NCBI GenBank assembly: GCA_950097015.1
Contig: CATNEN010000010.1
Location: 884,501-948,500, forward strand
Reading direction: 5' to 3'
Origin: Macrostomum hystrix
Taxonomy: Eukaryota > Platyhelminthes > Macrostomidae
DNA: 64,000 nucleotides
Below, in pieces: positions 54,201-64,000 of this stretch (position 1 is the stretch's first letter; each line of letters begins with the position of its first letter). The notes beneath the pieces were generated by a model, which saw only the letters and a list, made by a program, of their open reading frames with translations, was not told the DNA's origin and made no database searches. The position numbers were made by a program, and so were the translations under genes.

Positions 54201-55909
54201 TCACTGGTTCTGACCAAAGCTTGCATTCAATTTCGCCAATTAGCGATTAGCCTGCGGACCGCCTGCCCGCATCTAAGGCGATAGAAAGGCGCTAATCACC
54301 GACTGGATCGATCCGTCCAAGCAGGATGTTGCCGACACCCGAGTAGTTCCAAATGCACTTTACTGTTTCAAGGACAGCATGCCTTGCGTTGTTACATGAA
54401 AACAAATGTTCTGTTGAGGCAGCTCTTTCATTTTAATCACCTGGTCATGCGTGAAGGCCAGCGGGAACAGCCAGTCGGCCACCTTCTGAGCCGCCATCAT
54501 CCGGTGCGCCTCGCGGTCGCCGAACAGCGCCAGGTTGGCAAGAGCCTGGGCGCAGTGCCTCTGCAGGGCCGGGTCTCTGGCTTGGCAGGCTCGAAGCAGC
54601 AGGTCCAGGCCGCCCAGTTTGAGCACAGTTGAGCACATGGCGGCCGAGTGTTTGAGCAGGGCTTCCAGCACAGCAACAGCGGCGCAGGCCAAAGCGTCCT
54701 CGGTGTGCACTGCCTGCAGGCCGAGGGTCACCACGAAGCGCACCGTGTCCTGGCCGAGGCTGCCAATGTTCTCCCTCGTGAGCGCCTGACCGAGCAGGCC
54801 GGCCGCCGCCAGCACCAGTGCCGGGCCGTGGCCATTCGGGTCGGCAATGACGGACTCCAGCGCGCGCAGCAGGGACTCCTGGCGGAGCCGGTCGCACAGG
54901 GCGGTACCGTAGTCGCGACCCCAGCGCGGCGTTCGCCAGGCTTCGTCCAGGAGGCGGCGAACACCGGACAGGGCCGCTAGTCGAGCTTCGTCACCAGCGT
55001 CTCCGTCGCCCTTCGCAACGCCGGCCAGCTCGTCCATGGAGGCGAGCAGCTGGTGCAGACGATCGGCCTCGAAGCCGGGCTTCTCCAGGCATTCCGCTAG
55101 GTCGAACTCCGGCTCGACATCTTCAACGAAGGCGATGGCGTCCTGAAGAGTGAGGGGAGCTGCCAGCTCTTCAGATTGACAAAGCAAAGCTTTAGGAAAG
55201 AGAACTACTTAAAAAGGCCTGTACGGATTACTTTGTCCCTCAGCCCTAAAAGTACTTTCCACATCCTGTCTCTCTTTGAAAGAAAGTCAGAACGGCGGAA
55301 ACTTACGTGTAAGTTGTCAGCCGATCGGCGCAGGAAGTTGCACTGGGAGAAGGACTCGGCGCTGGAGCTGAAGACGTACTGATTTGCCACCTCCTGCTGC
55401 TGCCTGATGGCTGGCAGGCTGCTTTCGAACCGGTTCCGGGTCTGCTGCCTGCATGCCTCCTCCGTCTCAGCTAGGCCAGCCTTGGACAAGTCCCAGTAGA
55501 CTCGTGACTGCTCCGAGATCCGCCCGCCGCCACCGCCGGTAACGCCACTGGAGGAGCCGCCGACGCCGTCGCCGCGTCCTTGAGAATTAACACCGCCAAC
55601 AACATTGTCATCGTCCAGATCTTTGTCATGAGCGTTGTCTGGCCGGATTCCGCCGCGGTGATGCCTTGGTGCAGGCCGTTCAACCAAATTTGCTTCGCTT
55701 TTCGAGCGCTCGCTCAGCCGGCGATCGGGAGAGCCGCCGTTGCCCCCGAGGAGGCCGCCAAGCTGATCTGGCGGCGGCGTCACCTCGGCAAAGAAGGTGT
55801 CGCTTGGCGCTCGCTTCATACCAACGCTGACGCTGATTGATGGCGCAGCCGCATTGGCAGCAACAATGCTGGCTGCTTGAGATGTCTCTGGAGAACTGTC
55901 GCTTGACAT
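51228..55909 (-). CDS. SARM1: SARM1 (ARM-SAM-SAM-TIR NAD hydrolase)
   Basis: NAD+-cleaving TIR protein of neurons and innate immunity, known for axon degeneration (Drosophila dSarm, C. elegans TIR-1). Exons 55307-55909, 54441-55142, 53561-54051, 52405-53127 and 51228-51363 keep phase and give 884 residues. The first about 200 residues are Gly/Ser-rich and disordered. The autoinhibitory ARM domain follows (about 202-580; DYGTALCDRLRQESLLRAL, VADWLFPLAFTHDQ, GTLQLVRPWL). Then come SAM1 (about 590-650, RVDGDLLLRVTDSDLRDSIG), SAM2 (about 651-712, SVQFAYGLLTAGCDRRL) and the TIR domain (about 719-865, PDVFVSYRR, FIVVLTPGALDRCLGDE). The glutamate of DWLHREL, residue 799, aligns with the catalytic Glu642 of human SARM1, so enzymatic activity is expected. 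The last exon gives the usual WKHEYQDACIAKIESFL end. Nothing looks broken. Confidence 0.95.
53210..53303. repeat. Short 31-bp direct repeat in a SARM1 intron
   Basis: About 2.5 copies of AGGAAATCCTAAGCGCGATG plus CACATTCAGTC, inside intron 53128-53560. Confidence 0.85.
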
Positions 55910-58371
55910 TCCACTTGGATTGAAAACCTGACAGTTTGTGGCAATGCAAATTAATACTTACTTGGCATGCTGCTAGACTTGAGAAGAGAAGTCAAAGTGC
56001 AAGTCACCATCCCACTTGTGTATTCTAAATCTCACATATCTAGATATTTTAGGTAAAAGTTTTCGATTTTTCACTTACTAAATAAGCTATCACAATCACT
56101 ATCTGCGCAGATGTATTAAAAAATTAGCAAAATATAATTTTAGGAAGTTTTTAAACAACAAAAAGGCTTCTTGGGAAGACTATTGAATACTGAAAACATT
56201 AGGGCATATAGGTTGAATAGAAGCCTACAAAATGCTAAAGAATAAATGACAAATTATGAACTTCTAAAACTAAATGTTTAGGTTTTCACTGTAGCTATGC
56301 CTTGTCATGTATTACTATGAGAAGATTTATAGCTAGGCCTAGGCCCTATATAAAGCTTTGTTGAGCAGAAGCTAGACTTATAGGGATTCAGGCTTGAATA
56401 TAATTTACACCAGTAAAGCACCAAAACTTCAAACTATAAAGTTTGATATCCTGACGGACATCAAGATACAAGGCATACTACATGCCCTGTATCACTGGAA
56501 TTCTTGGGCATCTGTACCGCCCTCTGTAATGTAGCAGTCAAGCATAAACTCTTGGCCCAAGAGCATTATAATATAGCATTTATACTTATAGGCAATGGCA
56601 GTGAAACATGCAATGTATAATTCATTGTATGATAAGTTATATAATTTTTGCTGGTAAGTTTAGTAAAAAAGTATTAAAAATACGACTTTACTGATCTCTT
56701 AACATAAACTTTTTTAAGCTTCCTAGTTCGATTTGGTTGTTGGTTACTCCCTTACTGTGTACTGGTTAACAAATTTAGGATATAATGTTCGGCGAAATGT
56801 ATATCAGGCCAAATAATGAATACAAACATATTTTAACTATAGCTGATATATTTGTAATAAATATAATGGCTAGACGACTAATATAGTAATATGAATAGTA
56901 GCTTGCCTTTTGTCACTGCCTTGAGGTGAGAAAAGTTGAAAACTCAGTAATTTTGACGAAGTTAAAAGAAGATTGTTTTTCCTAGAAACAAATCTAAACG
57001 CGTTACTGACAGAAAAAAATGTACCACAAGCAGAACTATGACTATAAGCTTTCCTTCCAACATGAAATCTAAATGTGGTAGGCCCTGAATTTGCGATTCT
57101 GTGGGAACTTCTATATGACGCCACTTCACTGCGTACTTGCATTTGGCCACCTGTCTAAGCTTTATCAACATTTCTGCTGACAATCTAAGACAATTGATAA
57201 TAATCTATATAACAAAAGATAACGCACTTTAATTATAGAAATAGGAGTTTACGAAGGTGCTAAATCAAAAAGTGTAGGTAATACAAAAATAATTTTATAG
57301 ATACTGAGTTTTTACTATTGAAAAATAACTTTTGATTTATTTTCTCGCTCAAGTTCAATGCCATGCCAGCCAGCTACGTACGAGTTAGTTCAGTGTGTAG
57401 TCTTTTGCGCGTAAGGCAAATCCGAAATATAGATCCTATGTATGAATCCTTTGAAAATAATTTTGAGTTCTGTATTTCAAGTTAAGATTTAACTTGCTTT
57501 TTTCAACAAACTTTTGTAATGTCTAGTATTAGAAAATCACTCATGTAGAAAATATGCAGTTTTGTTTGTGAGCAAGGCAGGCTTGGCCTAGCAGACAATT
57601 GAATGCATTAGCTAGCTATATAATGATGCAGTAAAACTGTTATTGTTTTCTTTTGATGTGGTCCTCAATTGAGTTTTAAATATGTTGCTGTAATAATTGC
57701 TAATAATAGTAGGGGGGCCTAGCAATTACAAGAGGGCTGTTGGCAATTTCACATCATTTAGTAACACACTAGACCTGCAGCCAGTGAGGAGGCGATTCTT
57801 GCTGACTCCTGAGCACACACGCACCAGATGGATTACACAGGTATAGTATAGGCATAGGCATATAGTATAGGCATATACAGATGTGCAAATCTTTCTTTTC
57901 TTACCATTTGCATCAAGGAGTATAGTCATACATGTGCAACTTCCCAAATCTTAGCCGGCCATGCAACTTAGTTTTTGCTCTATTTACGACTTAGTTTGCT
58001 CTCATTTGCTCTCTTTTTCTCTCCCATTTTTCCTCTTCTTCACGCCTTACTTATTTGTCCTTGGTCCCCCCTTTGATTTGATGTTTTTGCACTTGGTCAA
58101 TTGGTTTTTGCAACTTACCTTGCTTGGCCCTCGTTTCACCCAGCCGGTTTGGCCAGGTGTTGTGCATGTATGAGTATAGTGATCCCTATACTCACTATAT
58201 TTCACTGTGCCTTGGTTAGAGGCTGGCCCTCAAGGGCATAACCTGCATGTCAAGCTTCAAGTTTTCTCTACAGATGCATGTGGTCCCTGACCTTGCAGAA
58301 ACATGCTCAGGGTCAAGGACCTTGGTGCAAAGAGGCAAATGAATAAACCACTTTGTCAATCACTATCCATT
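55910..58371. other. SARM1 upstream region, AT-rich
   Basis: Mostly AT-rich sequence with no convincing exon. It contains a GTATAGGCATA-type short repeat near 57.84-57.88 kb and a SINE-like fragment at the right end. Confidence 0.55.
58205..58362 (-). mobile_element. tRNA-derived SINE-like fragment
   Basis: On the minus strand a head reads TGACAAAGTGG, then GCACCAAGGTCCTTGACCCT, the same B-box block as the fragment near 11.9 kb. It ends beside the hAT insertion, so the transposon may have landed next to or inside this SINE. Confidence 0.4.
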
Positions 58372-58451
58372 CAGTGGCGGATCCAGGATTTCTTAAGTGG
58401 GGTGGCGGATATGCGAGTACAGAAACTAGAAACTAAGTAATCCCAATCTAT

Positions 58452-61019
58452 CTATCTTTCATCTATGCTCAATACAAGATCTTGAGAGGATATATCAATT
58501 TTTGCAGATATTGTACTTGCAGTATTACAAATCATGTCCTTGTGGATGAAGGCCAATGCCAGTCCATTCAGCCGCTCTTCTCCCATGGTGCTGCGCAAGT
58601 AATTGTTTAGGAACTTCAGCGAAGAGAAGGATCTTTCTCCAGTGGCAGTAGAGACAGGCAGCGTTGTGTAAATGTTCAAGAGAGTGCTGATGTTGGGAAA
58701 CAGGCTATGGTCGCACTCCAAGATTGTCTTAGTCAAAGTTGTGGGCCATTTCTGTGGATCCTCCCTTTGCCAGAGTCGCATCCACTGGTTAAATTCTGCT
58801 TCAACCTCCTCTTGCTCCTGGCTTGGCAGAACTAAAGCAAAGTGCTGCATTGATGGCTTGAGCTGAATGAATGGATTTGCATGCTTCTTGGCTGTTGCTG
58901 GGATAAGGGCACTGAGTCCAGAAGCAACGTCAGAAAGGCATGCAAATCGGTCTTGCAGGTTGACCAGTAGTCCATCCAAGAAGGGAACAAAGATTGTCAA
59001 ACGCCAGTAGTCCTTGGGATCAGTAGTAGGAAGATTGGCACGATTCGTTTGACGCGCAACTCGCCTAGGAGGAGTCAAGTCGATTTCAATTGCCTTTGCA
59101 GTCTCTAGAATCTTCTCCCAGAGCTCACTGAACTTCTCTGCAGACTCTTCCCGCCACTTCTGCAGTTGCTCTTGCACATCCGCAATTAGAAACCTGGCGC
59201 TTAGCAAATCTATTGCACACTTCTGGAGAGCTTCTGCCAATCCCTTGGTGAGAGTCAAAGTTACATCCAGAACCACGATTGATACCAGAAACTCTGCGTC
59301 CATCAAATTAAGCAGAGCTTTTGCATTTCTGGATGCTTCTGGGTTGGAATGCTTGCAAACTTCTTCAAGAGCTTGCACGATTGGTATCAGTAGATGTCTT
59401 GTTGTTAGAACCGCATCGTGTCTTTCAATCCAGCGAGTGTCGCATAGGTTCTTCACTCGACGGGTATTGGCCTGATGGTTCTGTGACTTCACTATGTCCT
59501 CCAGACACTTCACTCTCTGAGCAGAACTGTTGAAGAACTTCACCAGCTCTTGGATGTTTCCCCACGTATTTCTGATGCCAGGGACTTCGCTGCTCTTGCT
59601 GATGACCAGATTGAGTTGATGCGCAGCACAATGAATGTAGATGGCGATGGGGTGCTCTTCTCTGATTATTGCTTGAGCTCCCTTGAACTTGCCGCTCATC
59701 GCACTGGCACCATCAAATCCCAATCCCACCAGCCGCCCTTCCAAGGGAATGCCGAGAGTGACGAACTGGGACAGAATGTTCCTCGCAAGTCCCACTCCAG
59801 TCATGTCCTCTGCAATGGTGAATCCCAGAAAGTCTTCACAAATTGCTCCATCAAACACATAGCAAACACATACTGTCAGCTGCTCCTTTGTGGCCTGGTC
59901 TGTTGTTTCATCAGCCAGGATGGACACAAACTGTGCATTGTTTATCCGCTCCTTCAGGCGGTCCAGAATCACTTCTCCAATGCACTCGATCAGCTCATTC
60001 TGAATCGTCTTGCTGGTGTACTTAGCATTGCCGGGTCCAGAGCGCAGATGCTCCTCTAGCCTCTTGTCTCCTGTGTCCACCATTGCTCGCATGATCTCTC
60101 GAAAGAGACCATCATTCTGGCCAGGTCAGTCGGCAGTCTCTAGCACACCATGATCGTCTCGGTGTCCCCTGAGAGCAGAGCCACTCCTTCCACAGACTAG
60201 GATGGCACGCACAATGGAGCTGAGGATATGCCTGTTCTTTGCAATCTGCTCCTGCCTCTGTGTTGCCAATCGACTGTCAATGTGCTGTTCTGGCACCATT
60301 CGCTTGAACTCCTGTGCTCTCAGTACATTGTCTTTGTGGTAGTTGGTATGCTCGTGAGCGCAGAGATAGCCATCTGCTCCCAAGAGTCTTGCGTACTTTT
60401 GCAACGGCTCATGAACTAGTCTTCCCAATTGGTGACCTTGTTGCCCTTGCTGAGTACCAAATAGCACACAAACTTTGCAGAACAAGCCACTCTTTACATG
60501 TGAGTATGCTAACCAGGGTTTGTCGGCTAGATGACTGTGCCTCAGGAATCTCTTTTCTTTTTTGCCCTTTGTCTTTCGCTCTTCAAATGGCATTGGGTAG
60601 GAACTGGGGGGCTCCCACGTTTGCGTCAGGAAGGCTATCTTAGTGGCACTGTCAGCAGCAGGATCGAATAGACCTATGTCAAAGTCAGACAACTTGCTCA
60701 CTTGTACTTCATTGGCTTCTCTGGTATCTCCATTGAACTCGGCATCACATTCAGAGGTGCCGGCTTCAGCTTCGTCTGAATTACGAGTACAAGTTGTAGC
60801 AAATTGTTCCGAAACAGCAACAGCAGAAGAACTAGGTCTCTCAGCAGTGGCAGCAGCAGCAGGAGCAGCAGAAAAAGAAATGAATCGGATCTCAGCAGCA
60901 GTAGAAGCAGCAGATAACTTTGCAGCAGCAGTGGCAGGACCAGGTGGTGTAACAAAAAAGTGCGTTAGCAATTTTTGTCGCTTTGCATCACACTCTAATG
61001 GAGAAGATGCTCGCTTCAT
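58452..61019 (-). pseudogene. hAT transposase with one in-frame stop (ZMYM1/DUF4371 type)
   Basis: Transposase reading frame of 856 codons from ATG 61019, interrupted only by a TGA at 60126-60128; the same frame continues for 550 codons. The N-terminal part is Ala/Ser-rich. A TTF-type zinc finger follows (about 120-220; WLAYSHVKSGLFCKVCVLFG). After the stop come the RNase-H-like catalytic region (FVSILADETTD, GLGFDGASAMSGKF, HCAAHQLNLVI, LCDTRWIERHDA) and the C-terminal hAT dimerisation domain (STATGERSFSSLKFLNNYLRST). These are the features of the animal ZMYM1-like, DUF4371 branch of hAT. The stop probably inactivates this copy. A sequencing error or a very short intron are alternatives, though I see no good splice pair at the stop. 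Confidence 0.88.
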
Positions 61020-61299
61020 TCTTCGTGATTGTGCATCATATGTTAAGACTTGCCAAATGGATTTTACGGACTTCAAGTTCAATTGGTGTTGAGTGTAGAC
61101 AGATAGCCGTGACTGGCTCAAACTATTTGTCCTTTGTAGCAGGCTGTTAAGCTTTCGCTGGTTTTTGCAAGACGCATTGACGCAATGTACATTGCTCTCA
61201 AGTCTGAACCCCAAAATGGGGGAGGAAAAGCCTTTCAACCCCTTTTCATTCCATTCCCCCACCCCAAGTCTCTCTCAGAGTCTCAGTGTCTCTCTCACC

Positions 61300-61548
61300 C
61301 ACAGACCAAGAAATATAACTAGACTGCGCATGAGGGTAAAAAAAGTTGTGCCTTTTTCCTAGTAGGAAAAGTGGCACCCCAGTGCCCACTCCCCCACGAT
61401 CGATAATTGTGCCCGGGCCTTTCTTCTTACCCTCAGCCAACTCAGCTTGTCGGGGTCTCTTTTTTTTCCACTGTCATTTGGTCAAAAACAAGCCCAAGCA
61501 AGAAATGTGGGATGCGCAGTCTAGTTATATTTCTTTTCTTGGTCTGTG
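61300..61548. repeat. Internal inverted repeat in hAT 5' region
   Basis: ACAGACCAAG...ATATAACTAGACTGCGCAT at about 61301-61332 returns as its reverse complement at about 61512-61546, with one 5-bp difference. The arms are about 30 bp and enclose about 180 bp. Confidence 0.75.
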
Positions 61549-61828
61549 CTCTCACCCTACTCTTACTATCATAACTTAACTTAGCTTCTCTCTTGCCAAT
61601 GGTTTGGCTAGAAATAAATAAAACCGAACCGACAATGTTCCATGGGATGCAATTCCATTCCAAGTAAAAGCAGACAGACCATAGAAGCAATGGAAATATA
61701 ATGAAGAACTTGGACTTTGTGGGTTGAGGAGCCCAAAATTAAAATATCTCCCTTCCATGCAAGTCCAGCCACGGCGAAAGTGGGGGGGGGGCGGCCGCCC
61801 CCCCCTGCCCCCCCTGGATCCGCCACTG

Positions 61829-64000
61829 TATCCATTGCTTCCATTGCAGGCATGCAACCAAATTTAACTGGTTTCCTGATCTAAATTATTTAAGGCCTAA
61901 AACTTATGCACAATTCAGAGCCTAAAAGGCCTAGATTAATTCAAGTAAGTAAAAAAGGTTATAGAAAGTAGCTAATTGTGCCTAATCCAATATAGAATAT
62001 TGCCAAACTTATGATTGTTAAGGTCTTAACAAAGATATAGTGTAAAATATTTTCTTGGAAGTAAGTCCTAAATTGATTATTTCAGGTTCAATGCATTGTA
62101 CAAATCCACTGTTAATGTGCAAAATCTATTGTTTTATACACTATATTATTGTTTAATTACTATAATGATTTTAAGAAATATGAAAATTTATGTGCTCTGT
62201 TTGATTTAATTTTATTACTCATGTATTTCATACAAAAGTATGAATCTTCAGGTTTATTTAAAACAAAAGTGAACAAGTAAAGATTACAAGTAAAAACATA
62301 AATTTTAAATTTGTTTTTGCTATATAAATTTAATTGATATTTTGTTAGTATATTTTTGGTGCAAAAATTAAATGGCAAAGTCCAGCAATAAACAGCTAGG
62401 GTTGTAGCCAACTGTACAGTGTGTACAGTCAATACCCCTCCCTCAGCACATATGGAGATCATGACCCATGCCACTGTTTTGGAATTGAGTATTTATTTTA
62501 GGGGTTTGAGCTTAAATGTACAATACTTATAAAATCTGCAATTTGGAGTCAAAGGCACAGTATTCAAAGACTTTAAAGCATTCTTCTTATTTGCAGCTAG
62601 AACAACTAATATTGCATTTTAAAAGATGGTTTTGGATAGCTAATGGTCTCAGCCAGGCTGAAAGTTATACTATCTTATAAGTTATAAAGTATTGGCTATC
62701 AAGGTATTACTTGAAGTTTGATCTACTTAAATCTGTCTGATTCTTTTTTGTATATTTCTGTATTTAATTTTCAAACAGTATACTAGAGTCATTAGCATGC
62801 TCCAAAGCAATTAAAAAATACCCAGATGTAGCTAGATAGCTAGTAAATAGCTAGTTCTTCTTTGAAGCCAAATTCATCTTGAATGCAGACTTTGACACAA
62901 AGGCCATATGGCTGCCAACAATATAGTGAATCCTAACAAACTTAACATCCTTAATATACTCCTTCATTAACCTAGTAACCCAGTTACTGTCAAAACAGTA
63001 CACCAAGGTTTAGAAGAAATGTTGCTAAAGTAAGAAAAAATAGAAGTATATATAAACTGTGCCTTTGTCTCATTAAAAAACAATTTTGTCCTATAGAACT
63101 TGTTGTTACATTGATCCTGTCAGCCCTCCTAAGAGAACAATATACCCTGACTTTGCTGGAAAAACCTAAAGCATATGATGCAGTAAATAATGGTGTCTTC
63201 TCCACATTGTTCCCATAATAGTTTGATGCATGAGCAACTTGGCCATATTTTGAAACAATGACTTGTGGCTCCTTGGTGTCCTCAGGATCAGGAGAGGCTG
63301 CCATAGAATTGCATTGTCTGTGACTTCTTTTGGGTTCAATGAACAGTTCAATGGTAAATTTAAAAGATAACCTTAGATGGTGGTTATGCTAGCATGATTT
63401 ATCTTGTAGTGGTCTGGGCTCTGTCTGAAATGGTGCAACCAGTGTGCTGAGATGCTTTAATTGACACCTTTAATGTCAGATTTCATGAAGTATATGTTTT
63501 TAAAAATGTAATATGAACTTTTATGGATATGTTTAGGGGCTTTTAGTTATTTTAACAATATGCTTGATTAGACTAGGTTTTTTATTGTTTATAGTGGATC
63601 ACATATATATATGGTCAAAACGTATGGGGACTTACATATCATTATATTTAAACTTATCAAGAAAAAACTACTCCTGTATGTATCTATGTAAATCTACATT
63701 ATTTCTATATAAATAACATTACTGCACATGTTATTTCTATCAGATTGTTCAACAATTTAGTTATCTCATTATGAAATTGCGCATACTACTTTCGAGTAGT
63801 GGGTTGCATATTAATTTTTTTACTTTTTACTTTCTCGTCATTCATTGCAACCCTATTCCATTCATTTAATGTGTATTTTAGATTCAAAACGAAAGCTCTA
63901 ATGGCTAGATAAGATATGAGTTTTGTTTGTACATGCTACACATCATTGCTGACGATTGCACATGCCTGGATATGCTGTTTTTAGTTTACTAATGTAATGT
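61829..64000. other. AT-rich right flank
   Basis: No array or RNA gene seen. One stretch, minus 63150-63304, is less AT-rich than its surroundings and reads MAASPDPEDTKEPQVIVSKY onward. It could be an exon of a gene continuing outside the window, but no clean acceptor or donor supports it. Confidence 0.45.

Larger units (their letters stand above)
58372..61828 (-). mobile_element. Complete hAT transposon
   Basis: A 3457-bp element with 16-bp perfect terminal inverted repeats, CAGTGGCGGATCCAGG, at 58372-58387 and 61813-61828. It is flanked by an exact 8-bp target duplication TATCCATT (58364-58371 and 61829-61836). Eight-base duplications and CAGTGGCG-type ends are characteristic of the hAT superfamily. 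The single transposase gene runs on the minus strand. Perfect ends and duplication mean a recent insertion. Confidence 0.95.

Overview
This is animal (metazoan) nuclear DNA. Genes are split by GT-AG introns, coding exons are GC-rich against AT-rich flanks, and there is a eukaryotic tRNA-Pro gene, tRNA-derived SINE fragments and DNA transposons. The gene set is animal: 4E-T, SARM1, a ZO tight-junction MAGUK, an adhesion GPCR and a C-type lectin. No sequence fixes the species. Three start codons sit 1-5 nt behind a possible 3' splice acceptor, which suggests spliced-leader trans-splicing. Minisatellites are extremely abundant. My best guess is a free-living flatworm such as Macrostomum, at low confidence.

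Layout: 1-1.2 kb, decayed transposon coding sequence (minus). 1.2-4.1 kb, AT-rich DNA without genes. 4.16-8.62 kb, eIF4E-transporter (4E-T) gene, plus strand, four exons. 9.6-10.8 kb, 32-bp minisatellite. 12.6-14.9 kb, SEC14/CRAL-TRIO gene, plus, five exons. 16.3 kb, single-exon thioredoxin with a WCPPC active site. 17.4 kb, tRNA-Pro(AGG), minus. 18.0-19.6 kb, GT32-type glycosyltransferase, minus, three exons. 20.3-21.1 kb, small Tc1/mariner element. 22.0-31.1 kb, adhesion GPCR with six LamG-like domains, minus, including one 5.3-kb exon. 32.2-32.8 kb, polypurine array. 33.9-36.9 kb, compact ZO-like MAGUK, minus. 37.8-46.6 kb, C19orf44/DUF4614-like gene, minus. One of its introns holds an intronless two-domain C-type lectin gene on the plus strand (38.2-39.3 kb), and another holds two large minisatellites. 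47.9-50.7 kb, three more minisatellites. 51.2-55.9 kb, complete SARM1 gene, minus. 58.4-61.8 kb, complete hAT transposon with 16-bp ends, an 8-bp target duplication and one stop in the transposase. 61.8-64 kb, AT-rich with one doubtful exon.

The genes do not form a pathway. They are an ordinary neighbourhood of housekeeping, junction, adhesion and innate/neuronal genes. What stands out is structural: nearly every gap and many introns hold their own unrelated minisatellite, and three arrays show clear internal segment duplication. Exon joins below were derived by hand from splice sites and reading phase. Joins stated to keep phase were checked by exon length. I ran no database search.
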